Shown one piece after another: positions 32,076 to 40,134 of a stretch of 40,273 nucleotides of DNA. Positions within the stretch are counted from its first letter, which is position 1; each line of letters starts with the position of its first letter. The notes beneath the pieces were generated by a model. It searched no databases, had not been told where the DNA came from, and was given only the letters and a program-made list of their open reading frames with translations. Source of the stretch: Paludibacter sp. (GTDB lineage: Bacteria > Bacteroidota > Bacteroidia > Bacteroidales > Paludibacteraceae); NCBI GenBank assembly GCA_017882285.1, contig JADGPS010000026.1:1-40273 (forward strand). Reading direction: 5' to 3'. Made by a program: the position numbers and the translations under genes.

Positions 32076-32094
32076 TTATTAGTAGGAGAGAAAT

Positions 32095-33303
32095 TTACTT
32101 CACTGCAACCCATTTATTCTTCCATGCAGGATATTTATCAAGCACTTGCTGGGGGGAATAAGTATAAAATCCATAGCCATCTCGTCTTTCGCGAACCACT
32201 TCTGCTAATGAATAAACCACCTTGCTATCGCGATTACAGAACAACGGTCTATGTGTTTTCAACTCATAATAGCGTGTCCAGATAGCCGGAGCAGTTGAAT
32301 CAATTACTATCACCTTATCAGTAGCCGACACTTTGTAAGGCGTTTGTACTCGTGGTGCAGGAATGGTTTTTACACGTGTATTGTGAATAATAGATTCATC
32401 GAACCAGGCGACTGCATTTTGAATTGCATCAATGATTTCCTTTTTGGGATGGTCGATACTCATTAAAAACAGCACCAGTTCGGCACTTTCTTTATTACAA
32501 ATACTGGGCGGTTCAAATTTCCTTGCCCAGGCAGGTTGTAAAGTCACTTCATAGTACTGCTGACACCATGCAGTGGGCTTACCCGCATCGTTTATCTGGG
32601 TTTTAATAATGCAGTCCATTCCTTTATTATAAGCACTTTCTAATCTTTCGCGAAGTTTGCTGTCAATAAAAGCATATTGAGGTTTTCCATCCAGAATATC
32701 CTTGATTAATTGCATGACACCGATCATTGCTCCATCGTTGAATGTGATATGACTGCTGTAATTGTCTTTTTCTATTGGATAATATTGAGGCCAACCGCCA
32801 TTTTTATATTGTGCCTTTAAAACAAATTCCAATCCTCTCAGACAAGCTGTTTTATATTTCTCAACTCCGGTGGCTTTGAATGCTATTGCCAACGCAGCAA
32901 TCTGAGTATAGGTATTGCCGTTATCGAAGGTCGTATTCGTTTCGCCTTTAGCTGCTTTTACAGTATTTTTTTGTTCGGGAGTCAGGATAGCAAAAAAATC
33001 ATAATTTTTTGGCCAGCCTCCGTTGTTCTTTTGAAATAAGAGTATATTATTGGCAATATTAGTAATTTCAGTCTGTTTATAACGGGGACGAGCGGGTAGG
33101 GCATTAATCATATTATGCTTATCGGCTATGTCGTACCAATGATGGGTATTATCCTGAAACGGCTCATAATCAATGGTTGAATAAGGAGAATGAATTCCTT
33201 TCGTTTTCTGGGCAAAACCAAAAAACGAAAAAAACATCAATGAAACAACTAATGATGTTTTTACTAAGAGAGTGGTTTTGTTACGAAATGCTGAAAATCT
33301 CAT
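32095..33303 (-). CDS. Pectate lyase, PL10 family
   Basis: 402 residues. Signal peptide to about residue 31 (VVSLMFFSFFGFAQ). PL10 hallmarks: NNGGWPKNYDF, ETNTTFDNGNTYTQIAALAIAF, NGGWPQYYPIEKDNYSSHITFNDGAMIGVMQL, KPTAWCQQYYEVTLQPAWARKFEPPSICNKESAELVLFLM, TRYYELKTHRPLFCNRDSKVVYSLAEVVRERRDGYGFYT. The enzyme beta-eliminates polygalacturonate with Ca2+, in the periplasm or outside the cell. No CBM or dockerin is attached. It is a single gene here, without a PUL susCD pair. With the GH51 enzyme 3.6 kb away it points to pectin/arabinan use. It ends 20 nt from the convergent mtnN. Confidence 0.92.
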   Translation of the reverse strand: MRFSAFRNKTTLLVKTSLVVSLMFFSFFGFAQKTKGIHSPYSTIDYEPFQDNTHHWYDIADKHNMINALPARPRYKQTEITNIANNILLFQKNNGGWPKNYDFFAILTPEQKNTVKAAKGETNTTFDNGNTYTQIAALAIAFKATGVEKYKTACLRGLEFVLKAQYKNGGWPQYYPIEKDNYSSHITFNDGAMIGVMQLIKDILDGKPQYAFIDSKLRERLESAYNKGMDCIIKTQINDAGKPTAWCQQYYEVTLQPAWARKFEPPSICNKESAELVLFLMSIDHPKKEIIDAIQNAVAWFDESIIHNTRVKTIPAPRVQTPYKVSATDKVIVIDSTAPAIWTRYYELKTHRPLFCNRDSKVVYSLAEVVRERRDGYGFYTYSPQQVLDKYPAWKNKWVAVK

Positions 33304-33588
33304 GATAATTTATTTTAATTTTTAAGAACTAAATCAACGTACAAAATTAATGATATAAACCGATACTCATGTGTAAAATATGACCTTTATGAGTATAATT
33401 TTTGACATAAATGCAATTGTCAGAATCAGAATCCGTCAGTGGACGGACAGGTTTTATAGAATTCAAGAATTTACAGAATGAAGATACGGATTAAAAATCA
33501 GTTTATATGGTAAGTTTGTTGCCTCCCTAGACTGACGAGAGTCTATGATTACGAGTAGATTTAATTTTAGTAATATGCTAAACTGAAT
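33304..33588. other. Intergenic region without recognised feature
   Basis: 285 bp between the pectate lyase and the DUF4251 gene. Small hairpins only: CCGTC..GACGG near 33437 and TAGACT..AGTCTA near 33529. No MITE-type repeat or promoter box was identified. Confidence 0.5.
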
Positions 33589-34059
33589 TTAATCCACATC
33601 TCCAAAATAAGTCATCGTGCTTCGTTCGTTTGAAGTTACTATTGCAACTGCACGCCCTTTTGTTGAAATTGTGATATTCACCTGATAAATGTATGGATCA
33701 CTTTTCACTTTAAACGTTACGACCCATCCTCCATCATGATTTTTATTCATTATAAAGTCATACATAGGTTCATTAAAACTAATGGGGTCCAAAGGTATTT
33801 CCAATTGCTTTACGTTCAACATTCCATGAAATGGCAGATTTGCACAGGCCATACCATTTTTTACTTTTAAAACCACATCAGAATTAAATCCTGAATTTAC
33901 CAGATCAGTTGGACTACAACGTGAAACATAGATTGTAAAATCTTTCGATTCTACTTTTTGTTGTAATGTTTTTTTATTCGAAACAGAGTTTTTCATTACA
34001 GAACATGACGCGAATAAAAATACAAGCGTCCATAGCAAAATTGTTTTACTGGTTTTCAT
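33589..34059 (-). CDS. DUF4251-like lipoprotein
   Basis: 156 residues. Lipobox FASC (Cys about residue 19), then a Lys/Ser/Asn-rich stretch and QQKVESKDFTIYVSRCSP. The middle ACANLPFHGMLN and the C-terminal VVTFKVKSDPYIYQVNITISTKGRAVAIVTSNERSTMTYFGDV fit the DUF4251 pattern (LPFxG, then a long beta hairpin with an NxRxxxxYxG-like close). The family is secreted and Bacteroidota-specific without a known role. Single gene; its 3' side abuts a 285-bp gap and its 5' side a 160-bp gap. Confidence 0.65.
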   Translation of the reverse strand: MKTSKTILLWTLVFLFASCSVMKNSVSNKKTLQQKVESKDFTIYVSRCSPTDLVNSGFNSDVVLKVKNGMACANLPFHGMLNVKQLEIPLDPISFNEPMYDFIMNKNHDGGWVVTFKVKSDPYIYQVNITISTKGRAVAIVTSNERSTMTYFGDVD

Positions 34060-34219
34060 AAATATTTGATTTTGATTATTTTATATAATTATAAGTTGTA
34101 TACAAATTCTACTCTGGGGAGAACGACTTTAAGACGTGCCCCGGTTTTAGATTTATCCGGTTAATCAAAGTTCAGGCAACCTCAGGATTATCCATATGCT
34201 ATGCCGAACTGTGAGAACT

Positions 34220-35167
34220 TTAAAAATGCAATGTCAAACGCAAAGTTCCTGCCGGGCCAAATATAGAACTCAGATTATCTGAATCAAAACCAAAAGAAGT
34301 TGAACCTCCGGTAGGATGAATGGTTGTTTTAACGACTGTACCATCCCAGTATTGAGATGTAGATGTGCCTTCACCAACAGTACTTAACATTAATCCCCAG
34401 CCAAATTCTCCTCCAATAGCTATTTTAGGAAAAAGAAAATACTCAGCTCCGATAAAACCTCTGAATCCCAAGCCAAATGAAGTACCTGATTTATTTTCTA
34501 CCAAACGACTCCATGGATTATAAGATGACAGATTATTTCCATAAGTTTTAGATGTACTGGATGACGACACTGCCAATCCAGCTTCAGCCCCATAAAAACC
34601 TTGTAAACGGGTCTTGCCTTTTCGCCATTCCATACCGAATGTCAAACCGATATTTGTATTTGAAGTAGTAGATACATCGTCTACATAATAAATAGGTTCA
34701 GGAGTTGGAATGTATAAAACTTTTGATACAGAGGTGTTGGAAGCAAATCCCAAAAGAGCTCCCAAACGATATGCTTTTTCAGAGTCAACATAATATTTCC
34801 CCAGAATGGTCTGATTCCCGGATAAAAAATTGAAAACAGGTGCTGAATTTGTTCCGGATGAGCCTACTAAGTTCCCTACATATCTGAGAATAGGACTTGC
34901 ATCGATACTGATAGCCCAATCGCCGGATTCAGGGAGAATGGCCTCACCTTTTTTAGTAACAAGTTTCGATTTCTGTAAGTGGGTAACTGCAAACTCACTC
35001 ACAATGCGTTTGTTGCCCACTGAGTCACGCGTAGCTACTTTGTAATATTGCGACTTTCCGGCTGCGTTAATTGCCTCACTTTTTACCACAGAGTAAATGG
35101 TGTCCTGAGCGTAAACAATACTACAAAGTAATGAAAGCGTGAGAACAAATAGGATCCTGATTTTCAT
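34220..35167 (-). CDS. Outer-membrane beta-barrel-type hypothetical protein
   Basis: 315 residues. Signal peptide MKIRILFVLTLSLLCSIVYAQ. Residues about 22-80 (TIYSVVKSEAINAAGKSQYYKVATRDSVGNKRIVSEF) are polar. From about residue 82 strands alternate with turns: DWAISIDASPILRYVGNLV, LGALLGFASNT, NTNIGLTFGMEWRKGKTRLQGFYGAEAGLAVS, TSFGLGFRGFIGAEYFLFPKIAIGGEFGWGLML, and terminal GTLRLTLHF, ending in Phe. This is the OprF/OmpW-like 8-10-strand architecture used by many uncharacterised Bacteroidota barrels. Secretion and barrel are inferred from composition. No operon partner. Confidence 0.78.
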   Translation of the reverse strand: MKIRILFVLTLSLLCSIVYAQDTIYSVVKSEAINAAGKSQYYKVATRDSVGNKRIVSEFAVTHLQKSKLVTKKGEAILPESGDWAISIDASPILRYVGNLVGSSGTNSAPVFNFLSGNQTILGKYYVDSEKAYRLGALLGFASNTSVSKVLYIPTPEPIYYVDDVSTTSNTNIGLTFGMEWRKGKTRLQGFYGAEAGLAVSSSSTSKTYGNNLSSYNPWSRLVENKSGTSFGLGFRGFIGAEYFLFPKIAIGGEFGWGLMLSTVGEGTSTSQYWDGTVVKTTIHPTGGSTSFGFDSDNLSSIFGPAGTLRLTLHF

Positions 35168-35358
35168 AAATTTCTTTTTATTATATGTGAATTACAATTT
35201 GTTTATATACAGATGCATGAAAGTGCTTAATCGTTGCATGAATAATTAAGTTTTTTTGCTCCTCCGGCTTATTTCTGTTTTACAAGTTTAAATTTATACC
35301 GTACGTAAATTACAAGCCCGATAATGAGCATGGCTAAATCAGTAGCAATAGCAATAGT

Positions 35359-35940
35359 TCAAGGATCAATTAATCCTTTTCCATTGAGAATTTGGGGGAT
35401 ATATTTTTCAACCCTTAATTCCCGGGTTTTGGATTGTTTGGGTTGAGAAAAATAAAAAATGTATGCTCTTTGCCGTCCCTGCGTCAATGCATCAAAAGCA
35501 GTTTTCAAGGCAGGAATTTCATCTAATCTATTTTGAAATTCTTCAGGAATCGTATATTCTGTTGTCTTTTTAAAACTCACTTCCAAACCGACTTTTTCAA
35601 CTTCAATGGCTTCCTGAATATAGGCTTTCAAGATGGTTTCCATCTCAACTATTTCCCGAACATTGGTGAACCGAATCTGGCGCCCCGCCTGTACATTCTC
35701 CGTTTGTTGGGTTAGAATACTATGGGCATCATGTAGCAAGGCACCTTTGATAAACAAAAGCGCACAATATTCTTTAAATCCATGTATTAAAACTATGTTT
35801 CCTTTTTGAAACGTGTAACAAGGTTGACCCCACTTCAATTCTTCGGTCAACTGACAGTCAAGAATGATCATTCTCAATTTCTCAAATTCTTCCTGCCACT
35901 TTTTGGCTTTACTAAAATAAAAATCAACCTTAGGATTCAT
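35359..35940 (-). CDS. YdeI-like DUF1801/OmdA protein
   Basis: 193 residues. N-terminal DUF1801 (frataxin/YdhG-like) domain: MNPKVDFYFSKAKKWQEEFEKLRMIILDCQLTEELKWGQPCYTFQKGNIVLIHGFKEYCALLFIKGALL, containing the LKWGxPxY motif (residues about 36-43). The C-terminal part EFQNRLDEIPALKTAFDALTQGRQRAYIFYFSQPKQSKTRELRVEKYIPQILNGKG fits the bacteriocin-protection YdeI/OmpD-associated (OmdA) helix-rich tail (FxxLxxGRQRAYxFYxxxAKQxxTRxxRIEK). Cytosolic. Biochemical role not established; E. coli YdeI links to tolerance of antimicrobial peptides. Standalone gene. Confidence 0.9.
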   Translation of the reverse strand: MNPKVDFYFSKAKKWQEEFEKLRMIILDCQLTEELKWGQPCYTFQKGNIVLIHGFKEYCALLFIKGALLHDAHSILTQQTENVQAGRQIRFTNVREIVEMETILKAYIQEAIEVEKVGLEVSFKKTTEYTIPEEFQNRLDEIPALKTAFDALTQGRQRAYIFYFSQPKQSKTRELRVEKYIPQILNGKGLIDP

Positions 35941-35994
35941 TCTACTCTTTGTTTTAGTATGTTATTTTAATTTGTTTACAATTGTTTCCTTATA

Positions 35995-36456
35995 TTATTC
36001 GATTTCTTTAAATACATATCGTTCATCATAATCTATTTCAAACAAATCTAATAATTTTCGATATTCATCTGAAAATTTCATTTTTCTTTGATGCTCTTTT
36101 TGTGTTTTGATATAATGATAAACATTATCAAGCTGTGACTTTCCATAACTAAACACCCCAAAACCTTCCTACCATGAGAATTTTCCAAGAACTAATTTAT
36201 TATCATTAATCCATAATGAAGAATTGCGTTTGATATCATGCATCAAATCGGAAGGAGATTCTTTTGGATTCATGCTTACAAGTGCATGGATATGATCAGA
36301 CATTCCATTTATTATATAGGGTTTATGATCGTTTTTAGTAATAATTCCACCCATATATTTATATAAATCTTCTTCCCATTTCGGAGAAATTAATGACATT
36401 CTGTTTTGAACAGCAAGGACAAAATGAAGATATATTTGCGAATAGGTATTTGCCAT
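35995..36456 (-). pseudogene. REP-associated tyrosine transposase (RAYT), broken by an in-frame TAG
   Basis: The frame gives 95 residues: MANTYSQIYLHFVLAVQNRMSLISP... with the HUH metal motif DHIHALVSM and ending GKFSW before a TAG (36169-36171). Translation in the same frame beyond the stop continues EGFGVFSYGKSQLDNVYHYIKTQKEHQRKM... to TAA at 35995, exactly the expected rest of the protein (the family reads SWQEGYGVFSYS.SQ...VYNYI..Q.EHH) with the catalytic-Tyr helix. So one Gln codon (CAG) has become TAG: a single-base nonsense mutation, otherwise 153 codons intact. The enzyme is an IS200/IS605-like Y1 transposase that acts on REP palindromes; such palindromes lie directly upstream. Confidence 0.88.
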
Positions 36457-36487
36457 AATAGTATTAATTGAAGGTTTTTATTATTTA

Positions 36488-36669
36488 TCCCCTAAGGGGA
36501 AGTGCTCTTTATGTATCTTTGTTTTTATGACTAATTATCCCCTACGGGGAATTCCTTATTTCGAATCGACTCTCAACATAGAAGAAACATATCAAAACCT
36601 TTATATTTGCCCGTAGGGCATTTATCATCATAAAAAACTCATCAGTATGTTTGTTTCCCCGGTAGGGGA
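36488..36669. repeat. REP palindrome cluster beside the RAYT gene
   Basis: Four short palindromes: TCCCCTAAGGGGA (36488-36500), TCCCCTACGGGGA (36538-36550), GCCCGTAGGGC (36609-36619) and TCCCCGGTAGGGGA (36656-36669). The loop reads TAA/TAC in the first two and GTA/GGTA in the last two, meaning opposite orientation, as in BIME clusters. The third has GCCC/GGGC in place of CCCC/GGGG, a matched change. They begin 32 nt before the RAYT start codon. Confidence 0.75.
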
Positions 36670-36779
36670 TTAATACTATCTTCATTTATCCTTTTCTTGC
36701 TCAAAGTCTATTCAATCCAAGTTACAACTTCGTCTATACTTGCATTTTTAATCCGCTAATTACTAATTGTTTATTGATT

Positions 36780-36884
36780 CGGATTATAAATCCTTGTAAT
36801 ATTTAAAGGTGTGATTGCAAATCACACCAACCCGTGCCAACCTTTTCTCATTTAATTAAGGTCATATCCGGTTCGACGGAAGAG
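36780..36884 (+). repeat. R3 repeat, copy F (right end)
   Basis: Perfect hairpin GGTGTGATT-GCA-AATCACACC (36808-36828), then CAACC and TCATTTAATTAAGGTCATATCCGG followed by TTCGACGG. GGATTATAAATCC precedes it (36781-36793). It abuts the 3' side of the GH51 gene. Confidence 0.78.
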
Positions 36885-36901
36885 TTTCTTATTTTTAATT
36901 T

Positions 36902-38452
36902 TTATATCTCTAACTCCACAATTGATTTTGAAGGCATTTTCACTTGCAAAACGTTGTCTTTCACATTAATTTGAGTGAATTTCTGTAGCTTTACTTTTTC
37001 GGGAGTTCCAAAATCATTAAATGAATTAATAGCTTCGGACGTGAGAATTTCTCCACTGATTGACGACACCTTCATTGAACCCGGATCAATTGTCACCGTG
37101 TTTTCCGCATTTGGATCGAGGTTCACAAGCGTGATATGAATCTTACCTTTCGAATCTTTTGAAGCGGATGCATTAATGGAAGGAATTGTTTCGTTATTAA
37201 ACTCATAATTCCGACAAGTTACGGAAACCGGAATTAATGTTGCGCCCTGATGCACTTTAAACATTTTAAAAACATAATAAGTAGGCGTTAATACCAACTG
37301 ATTTCCGCGGGTTAAAATCATTGATTGAAGAACATTCACTACTTGTGCTATATTGGCCATTTTCACCCTGTCGGCATGATTATTAAATATATTCAGGTTG
37401 ACAGCGGCAACCATCGCATCGCGAAGTGTATTTTGTTGAAACAGGAAGCCGGGATTTGTGCCGGGTTCCACATCATACCAGGTACCCCATTCATCCACCA
37501 TTAAACCAACCTGTTTTTTTTTGTCGTATTTATCCATTACTGCCAAATGTCTATCAATGAGGGTATCCATTAAAAGGGTTTTCTTTAATACAGTAAACCA
37601 TGCACCTTGTGTAAAATCCGTAGCAGATCCTTTTTTTTCCCAGTTTCCGGGTAATGTGTAATAATGCAATGACACACCCTGAACGTTTGTACCCACGTTT
37701 TTCATCACTACATCGGTCCAGTTCACATCATTATCACTTGCTCCTGATGCGATTTTAAGAATGCCATGTCCTGCATAATTTAAATAGGTGCCATATTGCC
37801 TGCATAGATTGGAATAATATTCAGGAGTCATATTGCCACCGCATCCCCAGGCTTCATTACCTATGCCAAAGTACTTTACTTTCCATGGTTTTTCACGTCC
37901 GTTTTGTTTGCGGAGTTTTGTCATGGGCGATTCGGAATTTGAAGTCATGTATTCTGCCCATTCGGCCATTTCCTGAACTGTACCACTACCTACATTACCC
38001 GAAATATAAGCATCACATCCCAATATTTCACACAAATTGAGAAATTCATGCGTACCAAAGCTATTATCCTCTGTAACACCACCCCAGTTTACATTGACAA
38101 TGGAAGCACGTTTATCGAGCGGTCCAATACCATCTTTCCAGTGATACGTATCGGCAAAGCAACCGCCGGGCCAACGTAAAACCGGGATATTCATATCTTT
38201 TAAAGCTGCTATGATATCATTTCTGTATCCATGTGTATTTGGAATGGCTGAATTTTCGCCAACCCATATACCGTCATAAATGCAATGTCCCAGATGCTCG
38301 GCAAATTGTCCGTATATATCTTTGCTGATAAGGGTTTTGGAGCTTTCAGTATTTAAAACAACTACATTTTCTGCTTTGCTCTGTGCAGATAAAATTTGAA
38401 AACCTGAAAGAATAAACAAGGGAATGAAAAGAATACGCTTAAAAATTTTCAT
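36902..38452 (-). CDS. Alpha-L-arabinofuranosidase, GH51 family
   Basis: About 516 residues from the Met opening the signal peptide (MKIFKRILFIPLFILSGFQILSAQ); the frame extends 30 codons upstream to 38542, but those lie in front of the signal and are unsupported. (beta/alpha)8 barrel: IYGQFAEHLGHCIYDGIWVGE, VLRWPGGCFADTYHWKDGIGP, NVNWGGVTEDNSFGTHEFL, FGIGNEAWGCGG with the acid/base Glu (about residue 200), GVSLHYYT, and MVDEWGTWYDVEPG with the nucleophile Glu (about 320). A C-terminal beta-sandwich (KIHITLVNLDPNAENTVTID...) completes GH51. It releases arabinofuranose from arabinan and arabinoxylan. Gene is flanked on both sides by R3 ends (copies F and G). Confidence 0.95.
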   Translation of the reverse strand: MKIFKRILFIPLFILSGFQILSAQSKAENVVVLNTESSKTLISKDIYGQFAEHLGHCIYDGIWVGENSAIPNTHGYRNDIIAALKDMNIPVLRWPGGCFADTYHWKDGIGPLDKRASIVNVNWGGVTEDNSFGTHEFLNLCEILGCDAYISGNVGSGTVQEMAEWAEYMTSNSESPMTKLRKQNGREKPWKVKYFGIGNEAWGCGGNMTPEYYSNLCRQYGTYLNYAGHGILKIASGASDNDVNWTDVVMKNVGTNVQGVSLHYYTLPGNWEKKGSATDFTQGAWFTVLKKTLLMDTLIDRHLAVMDKYDKKKQVGLMVDEWGTWYDVEPGTNPGFLFQQNTLRDAMVAAVNLNIFNNHADRVKMANIAQVVNVLQSMILTRGNQLVLTPTYYVFKMFKVHQGATLIPVSVTCRNYEFNNETIPSINASASKDSKGKIHITLVNLDPNAENTVTIDPGSMKVSSISGEILTSEAINSFNDFGTPEKVKLQKFTQINVKDNVLQVKMPSKSIVELEI

Positions 38453-38589
38453 TGGTGGATTGTATTTAGTAAATAATGATTTTTTTTTAGAATTGTTGGT
38501 AACGTAAGCTAGCGTAGGTCTGCGACCCTGTGCCATCTTCAATTTTCAAAAATAAAGCTCTCTTTTCTTTCCTTTGAAACTGAAATTCG

Positions 38590-38668
38590 CACCAGCGGGT
38601 CAAATCACACCAACCAGTACCAAACTTTACTCATTTAATTAAGTACATATCCGACTCGAGTGAGGGCT
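38590..38668 (+). repeat. R3 repeat, copy G (right end)
   Basis: AAATCACACCAACCAGTACC, then TACTCATTTAATTAAGTACATATCCGACTCGAG. The left arm of the hairpin is reduced to CGGGTC. Same orientation as copy F, so the two are direct repeats bracketing the GH51 gene. Confidence 0.7.
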
Positions 38669-38750
38669 TCAAAAGTACAAACTCTTTTTAATACCCCCAA
38701 CATTTTATGTAATTATTTTAATTAATCGTAAAAGTATTGAATTAAATGTA

Positions 38751-38789
38751 TAAAAAAACCGTCCTGATAATACTATCAGAACGGTCTTT
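38751..38789 (-). terminator. Intrinsic terminator on the minus strand
   Basis: Stem ACCGT.CTGATA / TATCAG.ACGGT (38758-38785) with an ATAC loop and one C/A mismatch. On the minus strand it is followed by TTTTTTTAT. It could end the transcript of the small membrane protein gene (39083-39277), 300 bp upstream on that strand. Confidence 0.7.
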
Positions 38790-38861
38790 AAAAGAGTAAG
38801 ATTAAACCTTATCCAGGGAACGTAAACCACTATAAACTCCTAAGAAACAAACCGCCCCAAG

Positions 38862-39020
38862 CCCCTAAAGGGGATGTTTATAATGCTATAAACTCTTAAC
38901 TAACAAAATTATTTGAACGCAAATCATGCAAATAAAAGCATTTTTTTGTTAGTTCTGTTTTTTACTAAATCCAATATTCTCACTATCCAAAAGTCCCCCT
39001 TTAGGGGGATTTAGGGGGCC
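38862..39020. repeat. CCCC-TAAA-GGGG type palindromes in a gene-free gap
   Basis: CCCCTAAAGGGG (38862-38873) and CCCCC-TTTA-GGGGG (38995-39008), the latter followed by ATTTAGGGGGC. Both are surrounded by CTATAAACT phrases, suggesting duplicated REP-like units. Same palindrome class as beside the RAYT gene and at 19293. No gene between 38543 and 39082. Confidence 0.65.
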
Positions 39021-39082
39021 GCTATAAACTATCCTACAGCCAATACTTTACAGGGTTTTGTTATTTTAATTAGTTGCTTCAA

Positions 39083-39277
39083 TTACTGATGAGGTATCAG
39101 AACAAAGCCAAAAGTCATTACAAAATAAATAATACCAACTAACATCAAAAAAGCGAAAATCCAAAAAATCAAACTGTGATGTATCACTTTCCAGTGAAAC
39201 TTGTGTTCGTGTTGATCTTTGATAATATCCTGCCCAATAGTTGTGTTTTCATTTTTCCCATTTACTTTCATATTCAT
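39083..39277 (-). CDS. Small single-pass membrane protein
   Basis: 64 residues. Polar N-terminus MNMKVNGKNENTTIGQDIIKDQ, then a His/Lys-rich stretch HEHKFHWKVIHH (residues about 23-34), one transmembrane helix SLIFWIFAFLMLVGIIYFVMTFGFVLIP (35-62) and a short tail HQ. The His cluster beside the membrane could bind a metal. I recognise no family; it may belong with respiratory or stress-associated small proteins, given the universal stress protein gene upstream on the same strand. Start MNMK is preceded by an A-rich leader; the second Met (residue 3) is equally possible. Confidence 0.6.
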   Translation of the reverse strand: MNMKVNGKNENTTIGQDIIKDQHEHKFHWKVIHHSLIFWIFAFLMLVGIIYFVMTFGFVLIPHQ

Positions 39278-39300
39278 TTTTTTTTAATTATTTCTTATTA

Positions 39301-39447
39301 TACCAACTGTACATATAAAACAGTCCAATCTGTTTTATATGTCTATTGTTGTTAATGCCGATGATTACAAACAAATAGAACAATAAGACGAACTTGTCCC
39401 GACTTGACGGGAGTCGAAATTGGACTATATTGTTTGTTCAATCGGTA
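39301..39447 (+). repeat. R2 element, copy 2 (147 bp)
   Basis: Ends TACCAACTGTAC and CAATCGGTA. Perfect 13-bp hairpin ACATATAAAACAG (39311-39323) / CTGTTTTATATGT (39330-39342), loop TCCAAT. Second stem TCCCG..CGGGA near 39398-39414. Nearly identical to copy 1 in reverse orientation. Confidence 0.85.
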
Positions 39448-39605
39448 TTATTCGCATGGGTTGATTTTATTTACCATACGAATCCTATCACGAATATTTG
39501 ATTCTGGATAAATCTTTCATCCCTTATACTATTTTTGCTCACCGGGTTCAATTCGTATCATTTCATAATCGATGACCCACATAAATCCGGTTTAAGTGAA
39601 ACTGA

Positions 39606-40064
39606 TTAATCTTCTTTTTTCTTTACCGGAACAATTAAAATAGGGAACTGTGAGTTCTCTAATACGTCTTCAGACTGACTTCCCGGAAAAATACTTTCCA
39701 ACCATTTCCGGTTATGCGATCCCATAACAATGATATCCACATGCATTTCTTTAGCCGTTTTTAAAATAGTCTCGGCTATTTCACCTTCTTTTAAAACTGT
39801 CTGAACAGCATCGTCACCCAAATGTTTTTTTGTTTTATCCAAAAATGCCTGAGTAGTTTTATTTAAATCCCCTAACATATCATCCTTAAACACATGGGTG
39901 TAGTTAGACTCAGAATAATAAACCGGCAATTCGGAAATTACATGCAATAATATAGTTTCCGCATTCATGGACTCTGCCAGTGAATAACCTACTTCAGACA
40001 CTTTTTTTGAAGTTTGATCATAGTCCAATGCAATCAATATTTTCTTAATCTTGTTTGTTTTCAT
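39606..40064 (-). CDS. Universal stress protein (UspA family)
   Basis: 152 residues. Typical Usp fold: IKKILIALDYDQTSKKVSEVGYSLAESMNAETILLHVISELP at the start, IAETILKTAKEMHVDIIVMGSHNRKWLESIFPGSQSEDVLENSQFPILIVPVKK at the end. The ATP loop G-x2-G-x9-G-S reads GSHNRKWLESIFPGSQS, with Asn at the second Gly, so nucleotide binding may be altered. Single domain, cytosolic, usually induced in stasis or stress. It lies between two direct copies of R2 (39301 and 40135). Confidence 0.93.
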   Translation of the reverse strand: MKTNKIKKILIALDYDQTSKKVSEVGYSLAESMNAETILLHVISELPVYYSESNYTHVFKDDMLGDLNKTTQAFLDKTKKHLGDDAVQTVLKEGEIAETILKTAKEMHVDIIVMGSHNRKWLESIFPGSQSEDVLENSQFPILIVPVKKKED

Positions 40065-40134
40065 GTTCGTTGTATTTTAAAATGTGAGTTTGATTTCAAG
40101 TTTGTTAGTTAGAAATTGACTGTAAACATTGTTA

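Noticed and set aside
36169-36456. A short 95-residue functional transposase
   Set aside because: The same frame continues the family sequence past the TAG, so it is a truncated full-length gene.
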